5,438 nucleotides of DNA from Desulfovibrio sp. GTDB lineage: Bacteria; Desulfobacterota; Desulfovibrionia; Desulfovibrionales; Desulfovibrionaceae. A program made the position numbers and the translations under genes. The notes beneath the pieces are model-generated. The model was not told where the DNA came from. It saw only the letters and a program-made list of their open reading frames with translations, and did no database searches. Position 1 is the stretch's first letter; each line of letters starts with the position of its first letter. Below, in pieces: positions 1-5,417 of this stretch. The DNA is taken from positions 744 to 6,181 of the forward strand of contig DQED01000039.1 in NCBI GenBank assembly GCA_003525525.1. Reading direction: 5' to 3'.

Positions 1-170
1 AGCAGCACCACGTCCGCGCCGTCCTCGGCCAGAGCTTCGACGCCGTCGGCGAGCAGGGGCGCGTGGCGCAGATCGAAGGCGGCGTCCGCGCCGTCCTCCA
101 GGTAGGCCCGAACCAGTTCCGCGTCGCCGTAGTCGTCCTCGATCAGCGTGATGCGAAGCGTCATCGTCAT
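1..170 (-). CDS. Response regulator receiver protein, N-terminal part (cut by window edge)
   Basis: The first 56 residues of a receiver (CheY-like) domain are visible. The protein opens with a beta strand (LRITLI) followed by the acidic pocket E11-D12-D13, then a helix with the GDAELVRAYL pattern typical of receivers, and ends in the strand DVVL. The phosphoacceptor Asp should lie a few residues beyond the left edge. The start ATG at 170 overlaps the stop of the preceding receiver gene as ATGA, and a GGGAGGG ribosome binding site lies 6 bases upstream (177-183). A second ATG at 164 would be 12 bases from that site and is less likely. The protein is presumably phosphorylated by the kinase encoded first in this operon. 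Because the C-terminus is missing, it could be a lone receiver or carry an output domain (PAS, GGDEF, kinase or DNA-binding). Confidence 0.85.
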   Translation of the reverse strand, partial: MTMTLRITLIEDDYGDAELVRAYLEDGADAAFDLRHAPLLADGVEALAEDGADVVL

Positions 171-625
171 GGCCGGCCCTCCCAAACGACGCCGCGCGGC
201 GGCAGCTTGGCCAGGGACAGCCAGAAATCCTCCACGCCCTTGAGGACGCGGGAAAATGCGTCCATGCCGAGGGGCTTTTGCAGGTAGCAGTTGGCGCCGA
301 GGCCGTAGCTCGCCGCAATGTCCGTTTCGGCGTCTGAGGTGGTCAGCACGAGCACCGGAATGGAGCGCAGCCCGGCGTCGCGTTTGACTTCGAGCAGCAC
401 TTCGCGGCCGTCCATGCGCGGCATGTTGAGGTCGAGCAGGATGAGGTCCGGCCGGATCGCGGCGGCGTGTTCCCCCTGGCGGCGCAGGTAGCGCATGCCT
501 TCCTCGCCGTCGCCCACGCGCTCCACGGACAAGGCGACGCGGGAGCCGCGCAGGGCTTCGAGGATCAGCTCCACGTCGCCGGGATCGTCCTCCATGAGCA
601 GGATGCGCACGGGCATGGCGTTCAT
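167..625 (-). CDS. Rcp1-type single-domain response regulator
   Basis: This 152-residue cytoplasmic protein is a receiver domain and nothing else. Visible residues are the acidic pocket E12-D13-D14, the phosphoacceptor D65 in LLLDLNMPRMDG, the switch residue T95 in VLVLTTSD, Y114, and the conserved K117-P118. The PGDVELILEAL start and the C-terminal FWLSLAKLP helix are typical of the Rcp1 family, the partners of cyanobacterial phytochrome kinases. No DNA-binding or enzymatic output domain is present, so it likely acts by protein contact or as a phosphorelay step. The reading frame is open upstream to 733, but that part is the shadow of the kinase gene. ATG 625 is chosen because it overlaps the kinase stop (ATGA) and has GGGAGG 10 bases upstream (636-641). 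Another in-frame ATG lies at 616. Its own stop overlaps the next receiver's start, so it is the middle gene of a coupled trio. Confidence 0.92.
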   Translation of the reverse strand: MNAMPVRILLMEDDPGDVELILEALRGSRVALSVERVGDGEEGMRYLRRQGEHAAAIRPDLILLDLNMPRMDGREVLLEVKRDAGLRSIPVLVLTTSDAETDIAASYGLGANCYLQKPLGMDAFSRVLKGVEDFWLSLAKLPPRGVVWEGRP

Positions 626-2472
626 GGCGCGCCGGCCTCCCGGTCCGGCAGGGTGAAGAAGAACGTGGAGCCTTCGCCTTCGACGGACTCCACCCAGATG
701 CGGCCGCCGTGGCGTTCGACGATGCGTTTGCAAAAGGCCAGGCCGATGCCGGCTCCGGCATGCTCCTTGGCCGTGGTCAGGCGCTGGAACATGCGAAAGA
801 CCCGGTCGAAATGGCGGGGCGCGATGCCCATGCCGTTGTCGGCCACGGAGACGACCCAGGCGTCGTCTTCGCGTCGTGCCGCGACGTGGACGGCCGGCGG
901 GGCGTCGCCCCGGTATTTGACGGCGTTGCCGACGAGGTTCTGGAAGAGCTGGGCAAGCTGCGTGGCGTCGGCGACCACGGCCGGCAGGGCGTCGCGCGTC
1001 ACGCTCGCCCCGGCCTCGGCCAGGGGCAGTTCCAGGTTGTCCAGGGCCACGTCCAGGGCCTGCCCCAGTTCCGTCTCGGCAAAGGCCGCGCGGCTCGTGC
1101 CCAGGCGCGAATAGGTGAGCAGGTGGTTGATGAGCTGGCTCATGCGCCGGGCTCCGTCCACCATATAGGCCATGTAGCGCTCGCCGGTCTCGTCGAGCTG
1201 GCCGGCGCAGCGTTTGCCGAGCAGGTCGGCGAAGCTCGTGATCTTGCGCAGCGGCTCCTGGAGGTCGTGGGAGGCGACGTAGGCGAACTGCTCCAGGTCC
1301 TTGTTGGAATTTTCCAGGGCGGCGGTCTTTTCGGCCAGCACGCGGCCGCGTTCCTCGAGTTCCCCGGCCATGGCGTCAAACGCCCTGCCCAGGCGGTGCA
1401 GTTCGCGGATGCGCGGCGCGCCGGCCGTGCGCGTGGCGAAGTCGCCCCGGCCGATGGCTTCGGCCCCCTCGACCAGGGCGACGATGGGCCGCACCAGGAG
1501 CCGTGCGCCAAAGAATCTGGCCGCGCCGAGGCCGACGATGCCGACCACGGCCAGCCAGGCGAGGTGATCCCAAAGAAGCGTTCGCGAGGCGGCGTAGGCC
1601 TCGGCAAGGGGGCGCTCCACGAACACGACGGGGGAGCCGGGGCGTTGCGGCACGATGCGCGCCCAGCCGACGAGCTTGCCTTCGCCGTCGAGGCCGGCGG
1701 TTTCCATGCCCCCGAAAGCCTTGTCGGCCATGGCCCGGACCAGGGGCGAGGCGGCAAGTTGCCGGCCCACGGCGGGCAGCTTTTCCGGGAACGTCGCCAA
1801 AAGGATTCCCGACGGGGCGAGCACGCCCACGATGCCGCCCGGGGGCGGCGGGGCGGCGGTTACGGCTTCGGCCAGGGCGTCCAGGGTCAGGACCGCCGCG
1901 ACCACGGCCTTGACCTCGCCGTCCCAGCCCAGGGACGGGCAGGCGGCCACGGCCAGGGGACGGCCGCCCTGGCTCGTGACGAATGGGCCGGCATGGCAGG
2001 TTTTCGTGGCGACGGCCTGCTTGAACCAGTCCCGGTCGGCAAAGGAGACGGTCTGGATGGGCGTGCGGCCGGGCGGAAAGCCGTCGCCGGCCGCGTCGCG
2101 GGCTTCGGCGATGCGTTCGCCGCCGGCGGAGACCGCCAGGATGTTGGCCATGCCCGGGCCGGATTGGCGCAGGAGTTCGGAAAAAAGCAGGATGCAGCCC
2201 TTGGGATCGACGACGCGCACCACGGTGGCCGCGGCCAGGCTCTCGACCAGGCGCATGGCCGCGGCCAGGCGTCCTTCCTCGCCGGCGGCCAGGGCCTGCG
2301 CCCGGTTGTTCACGGCAATGCCGGCTTCGGCGCGGGCTTTGGCGCCCTGTTCGAGGCCGTGGTGGAGCGCCAGGGCCAGGGCCGGCAGCACGGCCAGAAG
2401 GACAAGCCCCATGAGCGCCGCGCGAAGGCCAAGCGGCGTCGGGCATCGTGGTGGTGCAGGAGGGTGCGTCAT
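622..2472 (-). CDS. Cache-domain membrane sensor histidine kinase (phytochrome-class kinase core)
   Basis: A 616-residue inner-membrane sensor kinase. In order it shows TM1 (about 14-36), a periplasmic double-Cache-like region (about 41-296, with the family-like DRDWFKQAV segment and cysteines 93, 159 and 178), TM2 (about 303-322), HAMP (about 323-376), a short coiled coil, a DHp helix with H402 in VASHDLQEPLRKI, and an HATPase domain. The ATPase has an N-box (QNLVGNAVKY, N516), a G1 box (DNGMGI, D545), an F-box (FRMFQRL) and a G2 box (GAGIGLAFCKRI). The SHDLQEPLRKI and MFQRL wording is that of phytochrome-like kinases, yet no PAS, GAF or PHY domain is present. The ligand is unknown; Cache domains usually bind small molecules such as amino or organic acids. 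ATG 2472 is the first ATG in frame and lies just before TM1, with GAGG about 10 bases upstream. The frame runs on to a TTG at 2604, which is unlikely. The stop overlaps the Rcp1-type gene, the probable phosphate acceptor. Confidence 0.93.
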   Translation of the reverse strand: MTHPPAPPRCPTPLGLRAALMGLVLLAVLPALALALHHGLEQGAKARAEAGIAVNNRAQALAAGEEGRLAAAMRLVESLAAATVVRVVDPKGCILLFSELLRQSGPGMANILAVSAGGERIAEARDAAGDGFPPGRTPIQTVSFADRDWFKQAVATKTCHAGPFVTSQGGRPLAVAACPSLGWDGEVKAVVAAVLTLDALAEAVTAAPPPPGGIVGVLAPSGILLATFPEKLPAVGRQLAASPLVRAMADKAFGGMETAGLDGEGKLVGWARIVPQRPGSPVVFVERPLAEAYAASRTLLWDHLAWLAVVGIVGLGAARFFGARLLVRPIVALVEGAEAIGRGDFATRTAGAPRIRELHRLGRAFDAMAGELEERGRVLAEKTAALENSNKDLEQFAYVASHDLQEPLRKITSFADLLGKRCAGQLDETGERYMAYMVDGARRMSQLINHLLTYSRLGTSRAAFAETELGQALDVALDNLELPLAEAGASVTRDALPAVVADATQLAQLFQNLVGNAVKYRGDAPPAVHVAARREDDAWVVSVADNGMGIAPRHFDRVFRMFQRLTTAKEHAGAGIGLAFCKRIVERHGGRIWVESVEGEGSTFFFTLPDREAGAP

Positions 2473-2605
2473 GTTTCCCGCGCCTCGCACGTCCCTGTTG
2501 ATCGCGTTGCCGTTTTCGACCGGAGACAAGGGAGGCGGGCTTGCTGCAGTCGCGGCGCAATGCGCGGCGACGGCGTGTTGTTCGCGGCGTTCGCTGTTTG
2601 GCAAT

Positions 2606-2634
2606 TGTGTAGGCTGTAATGCTTTTGCTGTAAA
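2606..2634 (-). promoter_or_regulatory. Weak sigma70-like promoter candidate for the kinase operon
   Basis: Read on the minus strand, TTTACA (2634-2629, five of six matches to the -35 consensus) is followed after 17 bases by TACACA (2611-2606), a poor -10 match; CACAAT two bases further on matches better but gives a 19-base spacer. An alternative -10 on the same strand is TATAGT (2657-2652, five of six matches), but it has no good -35 box. Either would leave a leader of more than 130 bases before ATG 2472. This is pattern matching only. Confidence 0.25.
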
Positions 2635-2647
2635 GACGTTGCATTAC
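2616..2647. repeat. Inverted repeat GTAATGC/GCATTAC, candidate operator
   Basis: Perfect 7-base arms GTAATGC (2616-2622) and GCATTAC (2641-2647) are separated by 18 bases. The heptamer GCTGTAA also occurs as a direct repeat (2613-2619 and 2627-2633), and both overlap the minus-strand promoter candidate. The spacing suits a dimeric regulator contacting two DNA turns, but arms this short can arise by chance in an AT-richer stretch. The regulator is unknown. Confidence 0.35.
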
Positions 2648-2732
2648 TGACACTATATTTGCCGAATCCGTGTTTGCATGCATGTGTGATGGGAAATGGG
2701 TGAGGCCCGGAAAATAACGTTGCAATAGAGAA

Positions 2733-2753
2733 CACGATTGCCGGGAAATCGTG
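2733..2753. repeat. Perfect inverted repeat CACGATT-N7-AATCGTG
   Basis: Arms of 7 bases (2733-2739 and 2747-2753) flank the 7-base spacer GCCGGGA. The element lies about 145 bases upstream of the cysteine-rich gene and about 260 bases upstream of the kinase start. It could be an operator for a dimeric regulator or, if transcribed, a small hairpin. No T-run follows on either strand, so it is not an intrinsic terminator. Confidence 0.4.
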
Positions 2754-2776
2754 ATATCTCGTTTTGGCGCGCCGTG

Positions 2777-2880
2777 CGACCGGCGTATGCGCCTTTCCGG
2801 TCGGGGAAATCCCCTCCAGGCGGTTGCCAGCGGCCACAGTGCGGTCTATGGATGGGGCAACCCGATGCGGCCTGCGCCGC
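2777..2880 (+). repeat. Run of short hairpin-forming repeats in the leader of the cysteine-rich gene
   Basis: Four small inverted repeats lie in sequence: CGACCGG/CCGGTCG (2777-2783 with 2797-2803), GGGG-AAAT-CCCC (2803-2814), GGG-GCAA-CCC with a GNRA-type tetraloop (2854-2863), and GCGGC-CTGC-GCCGC (2867-2880). The last ends about 10 bases before the ribosome binding site at 2890-2893. If the mRNA starts in the AT-rich core, this would be a structured leader. Short G/C stems are common by chance in DNA of this composition, and I recognise no known riboswitch class. Confidence 0.25.
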
Positions 2881-2897
2881 GAAGCCCGCGAGGACCC

Positions 2898-3251
2898 ATG
2901 CCGAAAGGCGACGCCTGCAAAACCCTTTCGCCCCTGGAGGCCGTGCGCCGCTACTGTCTGGTCGCCTGCATGGGCGGGCAGCGCAGCCTCGTGGCCGCCT
3001 GCGCCGACAAGGGCTGTCCGTTTCATCCCCTGCGCATGAAGGAAATCCCCGAGGGTTTCGGCGTACGCGTGGTGCGGGTGGTGCGGCGGTTCTGCCTGCG
3101 CTGCACGGTCGGCGACCGCGACGCCGTGCGCCGTTGCACCGAGCACGACGTCTGTCCCGTCTGGGCCTACCGCGTGGGCGTCTCGCCCAAAAAGCTCAAG
3201 CGCCTGATCGCCGAAAAGCGCCGTCCCCGCCAACTCGAATTGCCGTTCTGA
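2898..3251 (+). CDS. Cysteine-rich protein with duplicated four-Cys zinc-knuckle-like module
   Basis: I cannot name this 117-residue soluble protein. It contains two tandem copies of one module: residues 13-52 with C20-x3-C24-x10-C35-x4-C40, and residues 57-98 with C66-x2-C69-x10-C80-x5-C86. Each starts with a V-R-R-aromatic-C-L pattern and ends with C-P-x-x-x-x-R. The spacing suggests two metal sites, most likely zinc. Similar single modules (CLxCxGG...VRxC...CPL.P.R.G) are known to me from small phage-associated and bacterial proteins of unknown role. A basic stretch (98-111) and the terminal hexapeptide QLELPF follow. ATG 2898 is chosen because GAGG lies 4 bases upstream (2890-2893) and the conserved part starts soon after. 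The frame is open back to an ATG at 2751, and an ATG at 2865 lacks a ribosome binding site. An overlapping frame (2738-3274) is Arg/Pro-rich and looks like a shadow. The gene stands alone, divergent from the kinase operon. Confidence 0.8.
   Translation: MPKGDACKTLSPLEAVRRYCLVACMGGQRSLVAACADKGCPFHPLRMKEIPEGFGVRVVRVVRRFCLRCTVGDRDAVRRCTEHDVCPVWAYRVGVSPKKLKRLIAEKRRPRQLELPF
2934..3191 (+). repeat. Protein-level tandem duplication within the cysteine-rich gene
   Basis: Codons 13-52 (2934-3053) and 57-98 (3066-3191) encode modules that align over nearly their full length: VRRYCL with VRRFCL, then C-x10-C, a charged or small segment, then a Cys-Pro and a conserved Arg six residues after that Cys. 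The copies are clearly diverged, so the duplication is old. The first copy has one extra residue between its first two cysteines and one fewer between its last two. Confidence 0.7.
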
Positions 3252-3487
3252 TCGAACAGTTCCCCCCGCCTTGACCGCCCGTCGCGGCGAACGGCGCTCC
3301 TGACCGGGTAAGCGGCAGGGGTGCCCCGTTCGCGCCGTTCCCCATCCATGGGAAGGGTCGCGCCGTTTGCCGAAAATCGCGGGCGTTTCCCTCGCGGGCC
3401 GCCCTATACGGGTCGCATCCCGGCCGCAGCCGCCCAACCGGCCGGGCAACCACGGCCCGGCCGCAAGCCGGCAGCAAGGAGCGACCC
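3252..3487 (+). promoter_or_regulatory. Intergenic region upstream of the acetate transport operon
   Basis: These 236 G/C-rich bases hold no credible gene. GCGAACGG (3287-3294) is inverted as CCGTTCGC (3326-3333), and the overlapping GAACGGCG (3289-3296) is inverted as CGCCGTTC (3333-3340), so two alternative stems share one left arm. A weaker TTCCC/GGGAA pair (3338-3342 with 3350-3354) follows. TATACG at 3405-3410 could be a -10 box but has no supporting -35 box. The strong ribosome binding site AAGGAG at 3476-3481 belongs to the next gene. No T-run ends the preceding gene, so some read-through from the cysteine-rich gene cannot be excluded. Confidence 0.4.
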
Positions 3488-3799
3488 ATGACCACGACGA
3501 CGGCCGATCCGACACGCTCAAGGGAGTTCACGCAACTCGTGCGCAAGCGCTGGGGCGTCTCCCTGACCCTGACCGCCTTCATGCTCGCGGTCTACTACGG
3601 CTTCATCGCCATCCTGGCCTTCCGGCCGGAGCTTTTCGCCACGCGCATCGGCGAGCACATGACCGTCGGCATTCCCGTGGGGCTTGGCGTCATCGTCGTC
3701 TCGTGGCTGGCCACGGGCGTCTACGTGCGCTGGGCCAACGACGACTACGACGCCGCCGTCAACAACCTCAAACACGCCATGCGGGAGGAGCGGGGATGA
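3488..3799 (+). CDS. DUF485 small inner-membrane protein (YjcH-like)
   Basis: This 103-residue protein matches the DUF485 family by size, layout and context. An N-terminal cytoplasmic segment with FTQLVRKRWG leads into TM1 (about 24-45, containing the YYGFIAILAF pattern). A short loop and TM2 (about 58-80) follow, then the family-typical tail VRWANDDYDAAVNNL. DUF485 proteins are usually encoded directly before ActP-type permeases (yjcH-actP in Escherichia coli). Their exact role is not settled; an accessory or stabilising partner of the transporter is the usual inference. The start is well supported by AAGGAG 6 bases before ATG 3488. The stop overlaps the actP start as ATGA, indicating translational coupling and a two-gene operon. 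Confidence 0.93.
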   Translation: MTTTTADPTRSREFTQLVRKRWGVSLTLTAFMLAVYYGFIAILAFRPELFATRIGEHMTVGIPVGLGVIVVSWLATGVYVRWANDDYDAAVNNLKHAMREERG

Positions 3800-5343
3800 A
3801 CGACTTCACCACCACCATCGGGCAGCCCAATGCCACGTCAGTGATCTTTTTCATTTTCTTTATCCTCGGCACGCTGGCCATCACCTATTACGCCGCGAAA
3901 AAGAGCCGGGGAGCCTCGCAGTTCTACGCCGCCGGCCGCTCGGTCACGGGCTGGCAGAACGGCCTGGCCCTGGCCGGGGACTACATGTCCGCCGCCTCGT
4001 TTCTGGGCATCGCCGGTCTTGTGTCGCTCAAGGGCTACGACGGCCTCATCTACTCCATCGGCTTTCTCGTCGGCTGGCCCATCATCATGTTCCTCGTCGC
4101 CGAGCCCCTGCGCAACCTCGGCAAGTACACCTTCGCCGACGTGGTCGCCTACCGGCTCTCGCAAAAGCCCATCCGCATCGCCGCTTCCATCGGTTCGCTG
4201 CTCACGGTCTGCTTCTACCTCATCGCCCAGATGGTGGGCTCGGGCTCGCTTGTCAAAATGATGTTCGGCCTGCCCTACGAGACGGCGATCATCGCCGTGG
4301 GCGCGGTCATGATCGCCTACGTGCTCTTCGGCGGCATGCTGGCCACCACCTGGGTGCAGATCATCAAGGCCGTGCTGCTCCTGGCCGGCGCCACGGTCAT
4401 GGTGCTGATGGCCCTTTCCAAGTTCGGCTTCGACGTGATCGGGCTTTTCAACGCCGCCGCCGCGACCTACGGCGAAAAGGTGCTCAATCCCGGCGGCCTC
4501 GTCGCCAATCCCCTGGACGCCGTGTCGCTCGGCATCGCGCTCATGTTCGGCACGGCCGGCCTGCCGCACATCCTCATGCGCTTCTACACCGTGCCCGACG
4601 CCAAGACCGCCCGCAAATCCGTGTTCTACGCCACCGGGCTCATCGGCTACTTCTACGTGCTGACCTTCATCATCGGCTTCGCCGCCATGGTGCTCGTCGG
4701 GCGCGACATCGTGGCCAGGGTGGACGCCGGCGGCAACATGGCGGCCCTGCTTCTCGCCGAAGTCACGGGCGGCACCGTGTTCCTGGGTTTCATCGCGGCC
4801 GTGGCCTTCGCCACCATCCTCGCCGTGGTGGCCGGGCTCACGCTTGCCGGCGCGACCACGCTCTCCCACGACCTCTATGTCAACGTCTGGCGCGGCGGGA
4901 AATCCTCCGAGGAAGACGAGATGAAGGTGGCCAAGCGCGCCACGGTGGGCCTTGGCGTGGCGGCCATCCTGCTCGGGCTGGCGTTCAAGGGCCAGAACGT
5001 GGCCTTCATGGTCGGCCTGGCCTTCGCCATCGCCGCCAGCGCCAACTTCCCGGCCCTGCTCCTCTCCATCCTCTGGAAGGGCACGAGCACCTTCGGCGCG
5101 ACGGCCAGCATCGTGACCGGCACCGTGGCCGCCGTCGGCCTGATCCTGCTTTCGCCCACGGTCTGGGTGGACGTTTTCGGCAACCCCGCGCCGATCTTTC
5201 CCTGGAAGAACCCGGCGCTCATCTCCATGCCCGCCGCCTTCTTCGCCGGCTGGCTCGGCTCGGTGCTCGTGCCCGACGCCAAGGCCCAGTCCCTCTATGC
5301 GGCCCAACAGATCCGCAACTACCTCGGCGTCGGCGCGGAATAG
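3796..5343 (+). CDS. actP: Cation/acetate symporter (sodium:solute symporter family)
   Basis: A 515-residue polytopic inner-membrane permease of the SSS family that would import acetate, and perhaps related short monocarboxylates, driven by a cation gradient. About 13 membrane segments are apparent from residue 16 to 495. Family features include GDYMSAASFLGIAG (61-74), GGMLATTWVQIIKAV (179-193), the ActP-typical GTAGLPHILMRFYTVPDA (252-269), and TTLSHDLYVNVW (354-365) before a charged loop (GGKSSEEDEMK). It is slightly shorter than the E. coli protein (about 549 residues), mainly because no cleavable signal peptide is present; the rest looks complete. ATG 3796 has GGAGGAG 5 bases upstream (3784-3790) and overlaps the DUF485 stop. 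The frame is open further upstream to 3367, but that part is shadow sequence. No acetyl-CoA synthetase gene lies within the window. Substrate assignment is by family; a lactate or pyruvate role is possible in a sulfate reducer. Confidence 0.93.
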   Translation: MNDFTTTIGQPNATSVIFFIFFILGTLAITYYAAKKSRGASQFYAAGRSVTGWQNGLALAGDYMSAASFLGIAGLVSLKGYDGLIYSIGFLVGWPIIMFLVAEPLRNLGKYTFADVVAYRLSQKPIRIAASIGSLLTVCFYLIAQMVGSGSLVKMMFGLPYETAIIAVGAVMIAYVLFGGMLATTWVQIIKAVLLLAGATVMVLMALSKFGFDVIGLFNAAAATYGEKVLNPGGLVANPLDAVSLGIALMFGTAGLPHILMRFYTVPDAKTARKSVFYATGLIGYFYVLTFIIGFAAMVLVGRDIVARVDAGGNMAALLLAEVTGGTVFLGFIAAVAFATILAVVAGLTLAGATTLSHDLYVNVWRGGKSSEEDEMKVAKRATVGLGVAAILLGLAFKGQNVAFMVGLAFAIAASANFPALLLSILWKGTSTFGATASIVTGTVAAVGLILLSPTVWVDVFGNPAPIFPWKNPALISMPAAFFAGWLGSVLVPDAKAQSLYAAQQIRNYLGVGAE

Positions 5344-5391
5344 GGAAAGGGGGAGGGAAGACGGGAGAGAAAGAGGAAGAGTCAGGAGGGG
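5342..5391 (+). other. Purine-biased tract behind actP
   Basis: Starting within the actP stop codon, 47 of these 50 bases are A or G on the plus strand, interrupted only by C at 5362 and TC at 5382-5383. The neighbouring coding sequence shows no such strand bias. It is non-coding and could adopt non-B structure or serve as an mRNA 3' end signal; its function is unknown. Confidence 0.6.
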
Positions 5392-5403
5392 CGTTGCCCC
5401 TCC
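5385..5403 (+). terminator. G/C hairpin behind actP, possible terminator or dispersed repeat
   Basis: A perfect 8-base stem GGAGGGGC (5385-5392) and GCCCCTCC (5396-5403) closes a GTT loop, 41 bases after the actP stop. The stem is very stable, but no T-run follows, so it is not a classical intrinsic terminator. It may slow transcription, protect the transcript end, or belong to a repeat family dispersed in the genome. Confidence 0.5.
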
Positions 5404-5417
5404 CGAACCCACCCCAC

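Larger units (their letters stand above)
2473..2897. promoter_or_regulatory. Divergent intergenic region with AT-rich core
   Basis: These 425 bases separate the leftward kinase operon from the rightward cysteine-rich gene. I find no convincing gene; the open frames crossing it are extensions of neighbouring frames with shadow-like composition. The stretch from about 2590 to 2760 is visibly richer in A/T than its flanks, as expected for a promoter and operator zone, and holds the repeats listed separately. The octamer ACGTTGCA occurs twice in the same orientation (2636-2643 and 2717-2724), and the palindrome TGCATGCA lies at 2675-2682. Promoters for both directions probably lie here, but neither is clear from sequence. 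Confidence 0.55.

Noticed and set aside
2473..2604. Extension of the kinase to a TTG start at 2604
   Set aside because: The added 44 residues show no membrane or domain features and would cross the AT-rich repeat region; ATG 2472 sits directly before TM1.
709..2619. Long open frame antisense to the kinase
   Set aside because: Its Gly/Ala/His/Asp-rich composition and lack of domains fit the mirror image of a G/C-biased gene; the kinase frame has every expected motif.
2777..2897. Known riboswitch in the leader
   Set aside because: No conserved core of a class I know (cyclic-di-GMP, cobalamin, SAM, fluoride) could be matched.
2738..3274. 178-residue open frame overlapping the cysteine-rich gene
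   Set aside because: It is Arg/Pro/Gly-rich with no recognisable pattern, typical of a shifted frame in G/C-rich DNA. The other frame shows an ordered cysteine duplication.
3350..3372. Sigma54-type promoter (GG...GC) upstream of the DUF485 gene
   Set aside because: The GG to GC distance is 11 or 12 bases rather than 10, and the -24 box lacks the TGGCAC pattern.
2469..3582. Minus-strand open frames crossing the intergenic regions and the cysteine-rich gene
   Set aside because: They have no domain pattern or convincing ribosome binding site, and they overlap a better-supported gene.
3367..3795. N-terminal extension of actP
   Set aside because: It overlaps the DUF485 gene in another frame, is His/Arg-rich, and ATG 3796 has a strong ribosome binding site and matches the family start.
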